DNA of 64,000 bases from Pseudomonas anatoliensis (GTDB lineage: Bacteria; Pseudomonadota; Gammaproteobacteria; Pseudomonadales; Pseudomonadaceae). The translations under genes were made by a program, and so were the position numbers. The notes below the pieces were generated by a model, which was not told the DNA's origin, did no database searches, and worked only from the letters and a program-made list of their open reading frames with translations. Shown piece by piece: positions 32,508 to 40,017 of the stretch (positions are counted from its first letter, which is position 1; each line of letters opens with the position of its first letter). The stretch is taken from NCBI RefSeq assembly GCF_017976235.1, contig NZ_JACVHC010000007.1, positions 62,001 to 126,000 of the forward strand, written 5' to 3'.

Positions 32508-33949
32508 CAGTGAGCTCCAACGACAGCGATCTGGGCAGCGGCTTCGGCTTCAGCCGGGTTCGAGGCGCGCACGGTGCGCCAGACGTTGTAAGCCATCAGC
32601 AGCATGCCGCTGGCGAAGAACGCACCGCCAAGAGCGCGGACGATAAAGCCCGGGTGGCTGGCTTGCAGCGCTTCGACGAACGAGTAGGTGAGGGTGCCGT
32701 CATCGTTGATTGCACGCCACATCAGACCCTGGGTGATGCCGTTGACCCACATCGAAGCGATGTAGAGCACGGTACCGATGGTCGCGAGCCAGAAGTGCGC
32801 GTTGATCAGGCCGACACTGTGCATCTGCGCACGACCGAACAGTTTCGGAATCATGTGGTAGATCGCGCCGATCGAGATCATTGCCACCCAGCCCAGAGCG
32901 CCGGCGTGTACGTGGCCGATGGTCCAGTCGGTGTAGTGCGACAGCGAGTTGACGGTCTTGATCGCCATCATCGGCCCTTCGAAGGTCGACATGCCGTAGA
33001 ACGCCAGCGAGACCACGAGGAAGCGCAGGATCGGGTCGGTGCGCAGCTTATGCCAGGCGCCCGAGAGGGTCATCATGCCGTTGATCATGCCGCCCCAGCT
33101 TGGCGCCAGCAGGATGATCGACATCGCCATGCCCAGCGATTGTGCCCAATCCGGCAGCGCGGTGTAGTGCAAGTGGTGCGGGCCGGCCCAGATGTACAGG
33201 GTGATCAGTGCCCAGAAGTGCACGATCGACAGGCGATAGGAGTAAATCGGACGTTCGGCCTGTTTCGGCACGAAGTAATACATCATCCCCAGGAAGCCGG
33301 TGGTCAGGAAGAAACCCACGGCGTTGTGGCCGTACCACCACTGGATCATCGCGTCGGTCGCGCCCGAGTAGGCGGAGTAGGACTTGAACAGATTCACCGG
33401 CAGGGAAGCGTGGTTGACGATGTGCAGCATTGCGGTCACGACGATGAAAGCACCGTAGAACCAGTTACCGACATAGATGTGTTTAGTTTTGCGCTTGGTG
33501 ATGGTGCCGAAGAACACCAGACCGTAGGTGACCCAGACAATGGCCAGCAAAATGGCGATCGGCCATTCCAGTTCCGCGTATTCCTTGGTGGTGGTGTAAC
33601 CCAGCGGCAAGGTAATGATCGCGCCGACGATCACCGCTTGCCATCCCCAGAAGGTGAAGGCGGCGAGGCTGTCGGAAATCAGTCGCGTCTGGCAGGTTCG
33701 CTGCACGACATAGTAGGAAGTGGCGAAGAGTGCACAACCACCGAAGGCAAAAATCACCAGGTTTGTGTGCAACGGGCGCAGGCGTCCAAAGCTCGTCCAC
33801 GGCAGACCGAAGTTCAATTCCGGCCAGACCAGTTGCGAGGCGATGAAAACACCGAGCCCCATGCCAAGGATCCCCCAGACCACCGTCATGATGGCGAACT
33901 GGCGGACTACCTTATAGTTATAAGCAGTCGGACTGATTGCTGTGCTCAT
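32507..33949 (-). CDS. ccoN1: cbb3-type cytochrome c oxidase catalytic subunit CcoN (first set)
   Basis: CcoN reduces oxygen at a haem b3-CuB centre and pumps protons. The 480-residue protein has about twelve membrane helices. Metal-ligand segments include WWYGHNAVGFFL (about residue 225) and WAGPHHLHYTALP (about residue 273); HTNLVIFAFGG and DWTIGHVHAGALGW are further conserved histidine-containing stretches. I start at MSTAISPTAYN (33949). It begins a four-gene operon. Upstream (34034-34047) there is only a degenerate ANR-like site, in keeping with the first cco set being largely constitutive in P. aeruginosa as I recall. Confidence 0.96.
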   Translation of the reverse strand: MSTAISPTAYNYKVVRQFAIMTVVWGILGMGLGVFIASQLVWPELNFGLPWTSFGRLRPLHTNLVIFAFGGCALFATSYYVVQRTCQTRLISDSLAAFTFWGWQAVIVGAIITLPLGYTTTKEYAELEWPIAILLAIVWVTYGLVFFGTITKRKTKHIYVGNWFYGAFIVVTAMLHIVNHASLPVNLFKSYSAYSGATDAMIQWWYGHNAVGFFLTTGFLGMMYYFVPKQAERPIYSYRLSIVHFWALITLYIWAGPHHLHYTALPDWAQSLGMAMSIILLAPSWGGMINGMMTLSGAWHKLRTDPILRFLVVSLAFYGMSTFEGPMMAIKTVNSLSHYTDWTIGHVHAGALGWVAMISIGAIYHMIPKLFGRAQMHSVGLINAHFWLATIGTVLYIASMWVNGITQGLMWRAINDDGTLTYSFVEALQASHPGFIVRALGGAFFASGMLLMAYNVWRTVRASNPAEAEAAAQIAVVGAH

Positions 33950-34433
33950 TCTAAGGTTCCACGGTTTGGGTATTTTATTAGGATGTAATTCGGCCGCAAG
34001 TATGGGCAAAGCAGGGGGTCATTGCAACGCGCCATGACCTGGGTCAATGCTTTCCAACGCTGATTCTGCGGCCTTTCCATGCGCCGCGTAAGGACAAAAT
34101 CAGCCTCGGACAAAATGTCGCAGCGGATGAAAAAAGCGAGGGGTTCAGGTCGCTTGTAACGAGGTGTGTTCAAACGCTCCGTTCGGCTGACGGAAGGCAA
34201 TCGGCTCGACAGCCGGTATCTACCGGCGTTTGCGGCGACATCAGTCAGCCATTTCGCAGAACACAGCGGTTAGGGTCGACCTGGAACCGGCGCGAACCAG
34301 TCCTCACCGAGCAAGCGTAGACCCGAATCGGGGGAACCGAAAGGCGAGGGTGTGAAGGGTGCGACAATGCGTCGCAAAGGGGCAGGAAACTGCCGCACCG
34401 TAATCGGTGCGGCAAAGGTGTACGCAATGCTGT
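33950..34433. other. intergenic region upstream of ccoN1
   Basis: This 484-bp gap holds the ccoN1 promoter and the terminator of ccoNOQP2 (34391-34414). I see no gene in it. ATGACCTGGGTCAA at 34034-34047 matches one good half (TTGAC on the ccoN1 strand) of an ANR box and two mismatches in the other half. Confidence 0.5.
34385..34416 (-). terminator. terminator of the second cco operon
   Basis: A perfect 10-bp stem, TGCCGCACCG/CGGTGCGGCA, with a four-base loop lies 20 bp after the ccoP2 stop codon on the minus strand and is followed by GTTTCC. The T run is short, so efficiency is uncertain. Confidence 0.65.
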
Positions 34434-35384
34434 TTATTTATTGTCTTCAGTAATAAGTTTTTCTGTGCTCAATCCATGGCTCAAGCTGTACACATAAGCT
34501 GCGAGCAATTGCACCTTGTCATTACCCAGTAGCTCCGTTTGCGCTGGCATATGGCCCTGACGACCGTGGCGAATGGTCTGTTCAAGCTGAGTGAGGCTGG
34601 TGCCATAGATAAACCCGGCCGGGTGCGTCAGATTCGGCGCGCCCATGGCTTCGGTGCCTTTACCGGTTGCACCGTGACACGCCACGCAAGTGGTGCTGAA
34701 GGCTTGCTGTCCGGCTTGCAGATCAACCTTGCTGTCGGCAGGCAATGGCAAGCCGGCCAGTTCGTGACGAACATACGCCGCAACGTTCTTCACGCCCGCT
34801 TCGCCCAACACCTCGCCCCAGGCCGGCATTGCTGCCACCCGGCCACCCATGATGGTGGTTTTGATCGTGTCGGCATCGCCGCCCCAGCGCCAATCGCTGT
34901 CGGCGAGGTTTGGGAAGCCGAACGCGCCCTTGGCGTCGGAGCCGTGGCACACCGAGCAGTTGGAAGCGAACAGACGGCCGCCCATTTTCAGCGCTTGCGG
35001 ATCCTTCGCCACTTCTTCCACTGGCATGGCGGCGAACTTGGCGAAGATCGGGCCGAATTTGGCGTCAGCCTTGTTCATCTCCTTTTCCCACTCGTGCACG
35101 CCGGTCCAGCCATCCTCGTAACCCGGCAGGATGCCTTTCCAGTTACCCAGACCCGGATAAAGGATCAGGTAGCCCACGGAAAATACCAAGGTGCCGGCGA
35201 ACAGCATGAACCACCATTGCGGCAGCGGGTTGTCGTACTCCTCGATGCCGTCAAAGCTGTGGCCCATGGTCTGGTCGACGCTGCCCTTGGTCTCGCCCCG
35301 GCGGGTGCCGATCAGCAGCCACGTCAGGCCGATCAGGCTGCCGATGGTCAGTACGCAGATCCACGTACTCCAGAAGGTGGTCAT
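34434..35384 (-). CDS. ccoP2: cbb3-type cytochrome c oxidase subunit CcoP (second set)
   Basis: The dihaem c subunit of the second cbb3 oxidase, 316 residues. It has an N-terminal membrane helix and haem sites CSVCHGSDAKG (about residue 145) and CVACHGATGKG (about residue 233). It lacks the short insertion near residue 88 that the first copy has. The C-terminus is divergent (STEKLITEDNK). It overlaps ccoQ2 by 4 bp and is followed by a hairpin terminator. Confidence 0.96.
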   Translation of the reverse strand: MTTFWSTWICVLTIGSLIGLTWLLIGTRRGETKGSVDQTMGHSFDGIEEYDNPLPQWWFMLFAGTLVFSVGYLILYPGLGNWKGILPGYEDGWTGVHEWEKEMNKADAKFGPIFAKFAAMPVEEVAKDPQALKMGGRLFASNCSVCHGSDAKGAFGFPNLADSDWRWGGDADTIKTTIMGGRVAAMPAWGEVLGEAGVKNVAAYVRHELAGLPLPADSKVDLQAGQQAFSTTCVACHGATGKGTEAMGAPNLTHPAGFIYGTSLTQLEQTIRHGRQGHMPAQTELLGNDKVQLLAAYVYSLSHGLSTEKLITEDNK

Positions 35385-35596
35385 GGCCGGGTACTCCTTG
35401 GTTCAGGTGCTTGGGTTGTTTCAGATGCTGGGGTAGTGTCGGGTTGCAGTTCGTCGGCGAACGGCAGCAGGCGCGCTTCAGCGAACTCCGGATTGCGCTT
35501 GCGGTTGAACACCCACAGGGTCAAACCAACGAAGGCGACGAACACCACAACGGTGCCTAAGCCACGAATCAGTCCTGCACTCATTTCAACGACCAT
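35381..35596 (-). CDS. ccoQ2: cbb3 oxidase subunit CcoQ (second set)
   Basis: A 71-residue single-helix subunit. I start at MVVEMSAGL (35596) because AGAGGTGA lies 6 bp upstream; the internal ATG at 35584 lacks such a site. The membrane helix is GLGTVVVFVAFVGLTLWVF, followed by a polar tail longer than in CcoQ1, rich in Thr, Glu and Pro. Confidence 0.9.
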   Translation of the reverse strand: MVVEMSAGLIRGLGTVVVFVAFVGLTLWVFNRKRNPEFAEARLLPFADELQPDTTPASETTQAPEPRSTRP

Positions 35597-35599
35597 GGC

Positions 35600-36208
35600 T
35601 CACCTCTTGCTCTTGATTGCAGTGCCGAGCACTTGCAGGTAGGAGATGAGCGCGTCCATTTCGGTCTTGTCCTTGAGGCTGGCCACCGCGCCGCTGATGT
35701 CGTCGTCGGTGTACGGCACGCCGAGGGTGCGCATGGTCTTGAGCTTGGTTTCGGTGTGGCTGCTGTCGACCGCTTGCGTGACCAGCCACGGGTAGGCCGG
35801 CATTTTCGATTCCGGGACAACGTTGCGCGGGTTGTACAAATGCGCGCGGTGCCAGTCATCCGAGTAACGCGCGCCGACCCGTGCCAGATCCGGCCCGGTG
35901 CGTTTCGAGCCCCACAGGAACGGGTGATCCCAAACGCTTTCCCCGGCCACCGAGTAGTGCCCGTAACGCTCGGTTTCAGCGCGGAACGGCCGGATCATCT
36001 GTGAGTGACACTGGACGCAGCCTTCGCGGATATAGATGTCGCGACCTTCCAGTTGCAGCGCGGTGTAGGGCTTCATGCCCTCCACCGGTTTGTTGGTGAC
36101 GTCCTGGAAGAACAGCGGGACGATCTGGGTCAGACCGCCGATGCTCACGGCGAACACCATCAACAGCATCAGCAGGCCGACGTTCTTTTCAATCGTTTCG
36201 TGTTTCAT
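35600..36208 (-). CDS. ccoO2: cbb3-type cytochrome c oxidase subunit CcoO (second set)
   Basis: The monohaem subunit of the second oxidase, 202 residues, the same length as CcoO1. The haem motif is CVQCHSQMIRPFRAE (about residue 69). Start is MKHETIEKNVG (36208), 10 bp after ccoN2, with GGAGT upstream; the frame extends 11 codons further but into the intercistronic space. Near identity to CcoO1 across the central region suggests duplication with continuing exchange between copies. Confidence 0.95.
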   Translation of the reverse strand: MKHETIEKNVGLLMLLMVFAVSIGGLTQIVPLFFQDVTNKPVEGMKPYTALQLEGRDIYIREGCVQCHSQMIRPFRAETERYGHYSVAGESVWDHPFLWGSKRTGPDLARVGARYSDDWHRAHLYNPRNVVPESKMPAYPWLVTQAVDSSHTETKLKTMRTLGVPYTDDDISGAVASLKDKTEMDALISYLQVLGTAIKSKR

Positions 36209-36218
36209 GGCGGACTCC

Positions 36219-37643
36219 TCAGGCCATCTGCGCGGCGGCAACGACGTCAGCAGGCTGCGAGGCCCGCACTGTGCGCCAGGTGTTGTAAGCCATCAGGAAC
36301 ATGCCGCTGAGGAAGATCGCCCCGCCAACCAGCCGCACGACGAAGCCTGGATGGCTGGCCACCAGGGTTTCGACGAAGGAGTAGGTCAGCGTGCCGTCCT
36401 CGTTGACCGCGCGCCACATCAGGCCCTGAGCGATGCCGTTGACCCACATCGAAGCGATGTAGAGCACGGTGCCGATGGTGGCGAGCCAGAAGTGCGCGTT
36501 GATCAGCCCAACGCTGTGCATCTGCGCCTTGCCGAAGATTTTCGGGATCATGTGGTACAGCGCGCCAATGGAAATCATCGCTACCCAACCGAGAGCGCCG
36601 GCGTGTACGTGGCCGATGGTCCAGTCGGTGTAGTGGGAGAGGGCGTTGACGGTCTTGATCGCCATCATCGGACCTTCAAAGGTCGACATGCCGTAGAACG
36701 CCAGCGACACCACGAGGAAGCGCAGGATCGGGTCGCTGCGCAACTTATGCCAGGCGCCCGAGAGGGTCATCATGCCGTTGATCATGCCGCCCCAGCTCGG
36801 TGCCAGCAGAATCAGTGACATCACCATGCCCAGCGACTGCGCCCAGTCCGGCAGCGCGGTGTAGTGCAAGTGGTGTGGGCCGGCCCAGATGTACAGGGTG
36901 ATCAGTGCCCAGAAGTGCACGATCGACAGGCGATACGAATACACCGGACGCTCGGCCTGTTTCGGCACGAAGTAATACATCATCCCGAGGAAACCGGCGG
37001 TGAGGAAAAAGCCTACGGCGTTGTGGCCGTACCACCATTGCACCATCGCGTCGGTGGCGCCGGAGTACAGCGAGTAGGACTTGGTAAAACTGACCGGAAT
37101 TTCCAGGTTGTTGACGATGTGCAAAATCGCCACGGTGATGATGAACGCGCCGAAGAACCAGTTGCCCACATAAATGTGTTTGGTCTTGCGCTGCATGATC
37201 GTGCCGAAGAACACGACCGCGTAGGCGACCCAGACAATGGTGATCAGGATGTCGATCGGCCATTCGAGTTCGGCGTACTCCTTGGAGCTGGTGTAACCCA
37301 ATGGCAGGCTGATCGCCGCCAACAGGATCACCAGTTGCCAGCCCCAGAAGCAGAATGCGGCAATCTTTGGCGCAAACAGTTGGGTCTGGCAGGTGCGTTG
37401 TACCGAGTAGAACGAACTGGCGAACAGCGCGCAGCCGCCGAACGCGAAGATCACCGCGTTGGTGTGCAGTGGGCGCAGACGGCCGAAACTGGTCCAGGGT
37501 AAATCGAAGTTGAGCTCGGGCCAGACCAATTGGGCCGCGAGAAAAACCCCGAGCCCCATGCCGACGATGCCCCACACCACCGTCATAATGGCGAATTGGC
37601 GGACCACCTTGTAGTTGTAGGCGGTACTGATAGAAGTGTTCAT
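36219..37643 (-). CDS. ccoN2: cbb3-type cytochrome c oxidase catalytic subunit CcoN (second set)
   Basis: The oxygen-reducing subunit of the second cbb3 oxidase, 474 residues. It shares WWYGHNAVGFFL and WAGPHHLHYTALP with CcoN1 and differs mainly in the first third. I start at MNTSISTAYN (37643). An ANR box is centred 126 bp upstream, inside the coding sequence of the divergent hydrolase gene, suggesting induction at low oxygen. It begins the ccoNOQP2 operon. Confidence 0.96.
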   Translation of the reverse strand: MNTSISTAYNYKVVRQFAIMTVVWGIVGMGLGVFLAAQLVWPELNFDLPWTSFGRLRPLHTNAVIFAFGGCALFASSFYSVQRTCQTQLFAPKIAAFCFWGWQLVILLAAISLPLGYTSSKEYAELEWPIDILITIVWVAYAVVFFGTIMQRKTKHIYVGNWFFGAFIITVAILHIVNNLEIPVSFTKSYSLYSGATDAMVQWWYGHNAVGFFLTAGFLGMMYYFVPKQAERPVYSYRLSIVHFWALITLYIWAGPHHLHYTALPDWAQSLGMVMSLILLAPSWGGMINGMMTLSGAWHKLRSDPILRFLVVSLAFYGMSTFEGPMMAIKTVNALSHYTDWTIGHVHAGALGWVAMISIGALYHMIPKIFGKAQMHSVGLINAHFWLATIGTVLYIASMWVNGIAQGLMWRAVNEDGTLTYSFVETLVASHPGFVVRLVGGAIFLSGMFLMAYNTWRTVRASQPADVVAAAQMA

Positions 37644-37737
37644 GGTTCCCCATCCACGGTTCAGCCGAAGTGACCGCGCGCAAAAGAGCCGCAAATCCTT
37701 CGCCTGGAGTTATAGGCAGACTAAAAGCGAGGCAAGC

Positions 37738-38418
37738 ATGAACAAACAGCACAAGGCCAGTATTGACGGGGATCAATGGGCGCAGTGCGTACGTGATCAT
37801 GGGTGGCTTTGGAACGCCGCCAGTGGCGAGGCTTCGGCGACGTTGATCCTTGCGCATGGGGCGGGGGCGCCGATGGACAGTGAGTGGATGAACGACATGG
37901 CTGGGCGCCTTGCTGCACTTGGGGTGAACGTGTTGCGGTTTGAGTTTCCTTATATGGCGCAGCGGCGCGTTGATGGGGTGAAGCGGCCGCCGAATCCTGC
38001 TGCCAAATTGCAGGAAGTTTGGCGTGAGGTGTTTGCTGAAGTGCGACGTCATGTCACTGGGGTTTTGGCCATTGGCGGGAAGTCGATGGGCGGGCGGATG
38101 GCGAGTCTGGTGGCGGATGAGTTGGGGGCTGATGCGCTGGTGTGTTTGGGGTATCCGTTTTATGCGGTGGGGAAGCCGGAGAAGCCTCGGGTTGAGCATT
38201 TGGCTGGGTTGCAGACGCGGACGTTGATTGTTCAGGGGGAGCGGGATGCGCTTGGCAATCTTGCGGCGGTTGAGGGGTATTCGTTAGCGTCGGGGATTGA
38301 GGTGTTTTGGTTGGGGGCGGGGGATCATGATTTGAAGCCGTTGAAGGTTTCGGGATTTACCCATGAGCAGCATTTGGCCAGTGCCGCGCAGAAAGTATCC
38401 GAATTTCTCAAGGGGTGA
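37738..38418 (+). CDS. alpha/beta hydrolase, KANL3/Tex30-like family
   Basis: A 226-residue protein with the alpha/beta hydrolase fold: an oxyanion strand TLILAHGAGAPMDSEWM (about residue 40), the nucleophile elbow GGKSMGGRMASLVA (Ser at about residue 112), an acid region VQGERDALGN and a C-terminal histidine in GDHDLKP. It resembles dienelactone-hydrolase-like proteins of the KANL3/Tex30 family; the substrate is unknown. No signal peptide is seen. ATG at 37738 has GCGAGG upstream. Codon use shifts to many GTG, TTG and GGG codons after about 37900. The first 13 codons contain the ANR box for ccoN2 (37763-37776), so this coding sequence doubles as a promoter. Confidence 0.85.
   Translation: MNKQHKASIDGDQWAQCVRDHGWLWNAASGEASATLILAHGAGAPMDSEWMNDMAGRLAALGVNVLRFEFPYMAQRRVDGVKRPPNPAAKLQEVWREVFAEVRRHVTGVLAIGGKSMGGRMASLVADELGADALVCLGYPFYAVGKPEKPRVEHLAGLQTRTLIVQGERDALGNLAAVEGYSLASGIEVFWLGAGDHDLKPLKVSGFTHEQHLASAAQKVSEFLKG
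37763..37776 (-). promoter_or_regulatory. ANR/FNR box upstream of ccoN2
   Basis: TTGACGGGGATCAA fits TTGAY-N4-ATCAA with one half-site variation. It lies 126 bp (centre) before the ccoN2 ATG and within the first codons of the divergent hydrolase gene. Confidence 0.82.
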
Positions 38419-38529
38419 CCGGGATTCTGAACTTCATGGAGATCGGCTCCCTTCCCCCTCGCCCCTTGGAGGAGAGGGCTGGGGTGAGGGAGATGGATAT
38501 TAGCTGCGACACAGTTTTCGTTTTGGGTA

Positions 38530-38865
38530 CATATCCATTGCTGCGGTAACGGCCGCTTAGGGTTCCGCCCTTACGGCGGGTCACTTTTTACAAACGCCTA
38601 AAAAGTAACCAAAAACGCTTGCTCCTACGTGCGGCCCGCTCGCTGAGGCTCGGGGTCCCTTCGCTCCGGAATTGATCCGGGCGCAGCGTCTCCGGTTTGC
38701 TGCGCTGCACCTCCTCTCGCTGTGTTTGGCTTCGCCAAACGGTCGCTGCGCTCCCACCCCCGGATCAATCCCTCCACTCAGCCTTCCGACGTCGCCCGTG
38801 GATCAAGATCAAGAGCGGCAGCCGAGCTAACGCTCATCCTTTGAGTGGGGCGGCATGCGCCGCGT
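38530..38865. repeat. long intergenic repeat-like element
   Basis: A GC-rich stretch after the hydrolase gene with several internal palindromes (for example CCGCCCTTACGGCGGG at 38565 and TTTGGCTTCGCCAAA at 38724) and no plausible gene. I recall this sequence type (GGGTCACTTTTTACAAACGC and following) as a family found many times between genes in fluorescent pseudomonads. A short spurious open frame is often annotated in it. Borders are approximate; a GAGGAGAGGGCTGGGGTGAG repeat (38446-38492) precedes it. Confidence 0.6.
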
Positions 38866-38885
38866 GCGGGTAGTACATATCATTC

Positions 38886-38922
38886 CTGTAGGAGCTGCCG
38901 AAGGCTGCGATCTTTTGATCTT
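38886..38922. repeat. single REP palindrome (copy 9)
   Basis: One arm only of the common family, CTGTAGGAGCTGCCGAAGGC through GATCTTTTGATC. A second, unrelated palindrome of the GAGCGAGCCTGCTCGC type follows at 38936-38964. Confidence 0.85.
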
Positions 38923-39151
38923 GCTGTTGCTTTTTGTGGGAGCGAGCCTGCTCGCGAAAGCGGCCTCAAAAACAACATCAATACAACAGGGGAATTTCCA
39001 GTTTTCTCTATCAGTAAACGCAATCCTGCAAGCACGTTTAAATCACACAACCCGTTACGCCATCGGGCCTACAACTCCTTGCGCCGTTACCTACGCGTAC
39101 GCCAGAATCCGCCGGCTTACACGGATACGTGCCGGGCTATATCGTTCACCT

Positions 39152-39356
39152 GTCACTGCAAAACAGTGACCGGGTTTGGTAGCCCGTCTGTAATAGCTGT
39201 GTGGCAGCACCTTACAGAGTCTCTTTCTTGGGGCTTGGCTTTATGGTGGTCATGCGTGGGGCTCACTCGTGAGCGCCGGGTTCCTATTGCAGCCGGTCTA
39301 CCAACCCGCGTATGGCCACCACCCACTCGTTTGGTAGCGAGAGTGATGGCTCCTTA
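39152..39356 (+). ncRNA. candidate structured leader RNA of the DUF6124-like gene
   Basis: The roughly 205 bases before the small gene fold into several hairpins by eye. GTCACTG/CAGTGAC is at 39152-39170. CGGG-TTTGGTAG-CCCG is at 39171-39186, and GCTG/CAGC is at 39196-39208. GCTCAC-TC-GTGAGC (39261-39274) sits inside a 13-bp arm pair, TGGTGGTCATGCG (39244-39256) with CGTATGGCCACCA (39309-39321). CTCG-TTTGGTAG-CGAG is at 39326-39341. Two hairpins thus present the same eight-base loop, and CTACCAA at 39298-39304 is complementary to both. The elements are visible directly; that this is a regulatory RNA is inference, and processing ends are unknown. Confidence 0.5.
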
Positions 39357-39378
39357 AACTGCGATAGGAGTTTCATCC

Positions 39379-39744
39379 ATGTTCAAAATCACACCAAACC
39401 CACCACCCACAGATCCAATCCCCCACGACCCAGCGCTCAGCCCACAAAAGATCAAAGAAGCAACCGATCGCGCCCTCGATTACTACCTCAAGCCCGACGA
39501 CCTGGCGGCTCCGCCAACCTCGCCCAAGTTTCGCCCCGTCTTTCTCGTCGACCCCACCCTGGATGACGAAACCCTGCTCGTCGAAGCCTGCGAGTCGCTG
39601 TCTTACGCCCATGCCATGGCCGGTAACATCGCCCACTCAATCGGCGGCCCGGAGCGCAAACCGCTGCTGGCGCTGCAACAGGTGATCATGCTCAACGAAC
39701 TGTTGGTCAATCGGCTATTAGAGAAGCTGAAGTTGCCTCAGTAA
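39379..39744 (+). CDS. DUF6124/DUF3077-like hypothetical protein
   Basis: A 121-residue protein of a family common in fluorescent pseudomonads and of unknown function. It starts MFKITPNPPPTDPIPHDPAL, a proline-rich head typical of these proteins, and has a helical C-terminal part (EACESLSYAHAMAGNIAHSI, then a leucine-rich end). No signal peptide or membrane segment is seen. GATAGGAG lies about 8 bp before the ATG. The preceding 220 bp can form repeated hairpins, so expression may be controlled after transcription. REP-type palindromes follow the gene. Confidence 0.8.
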   Translation: MFKITPNPPPTDPIPHDPALSPQKIKEATDRALDYYLKPDDLAAPPTSPKFRPVFLVDPTLDDETLLVEACESLSYAHAMAGNIAHSIGGPERKPLLALQQVIMLNELLVNRLLEKLKLPQ

Positions 39745-39765
39745 TTTCGCTGGCTGTTATGGCCT

Positions 39766-39867
39766 CATCGCGAGCAGGCTCACTCCTACAAGGGATTGTG
39801 GTCGGGCACAAAAGCTGTGGTCACCGCAGATCCCCTGTAGGAGTGAGCCTGCTCGCGATGGCGGTCT
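39766..39867. repeat. inverted REP pair of the GAGCAGGCTCACTCC type
   Basis: CATCGCGAGCAGGCTCACTC is matched in reverse complement by GAGTGAGCCTGCTCGCGATG, with a spacer of about 55 bases. It belongs to a palindrome family different from the GATCAAAAGATCGCAG one. Confidence 0.85.
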
Positions 39868-39894
39868 TCCAGATGCCATTGATTTCACATAGGC

Positions 39895-39930
39895 AACAAA
39901 AAACCCGGAAGCTTTCGCCGTCCGGGCTTT
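39895..39930 (-). terminator. terminator of aer
   Basis: On the minus strand CCCGGA pairs with TCCGGG over an 11-base loop and is followed by TTTTTTG. It lies about 90 bp after the aer stop codon, beyond a REP doublet. Confidence 0.75.
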
Positions 39931-39933
39931 GAA

Positions 39934-40015
39934 GATCAAAAGATCGCAGCCTTCGGCAGCTCCTACAGGAACATGCATTCCAATGTAGGAGCTGCCGAAG
40001 GCTGCGATCTTTTGC
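39934..40015. repeat. REP doublet (copy 10)
   Basis: Inverted pair of the common family, abutting the aer stop codon. Confidence 0.9.
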
Positions 40016-40017
40016 TT

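Noticed and set aside
38845..39357. 170-codon open frame in the repeat-rich gap
   Set aside because: It crosses a REP palindrome, another palindrome and the structured leader, with no coding signature.
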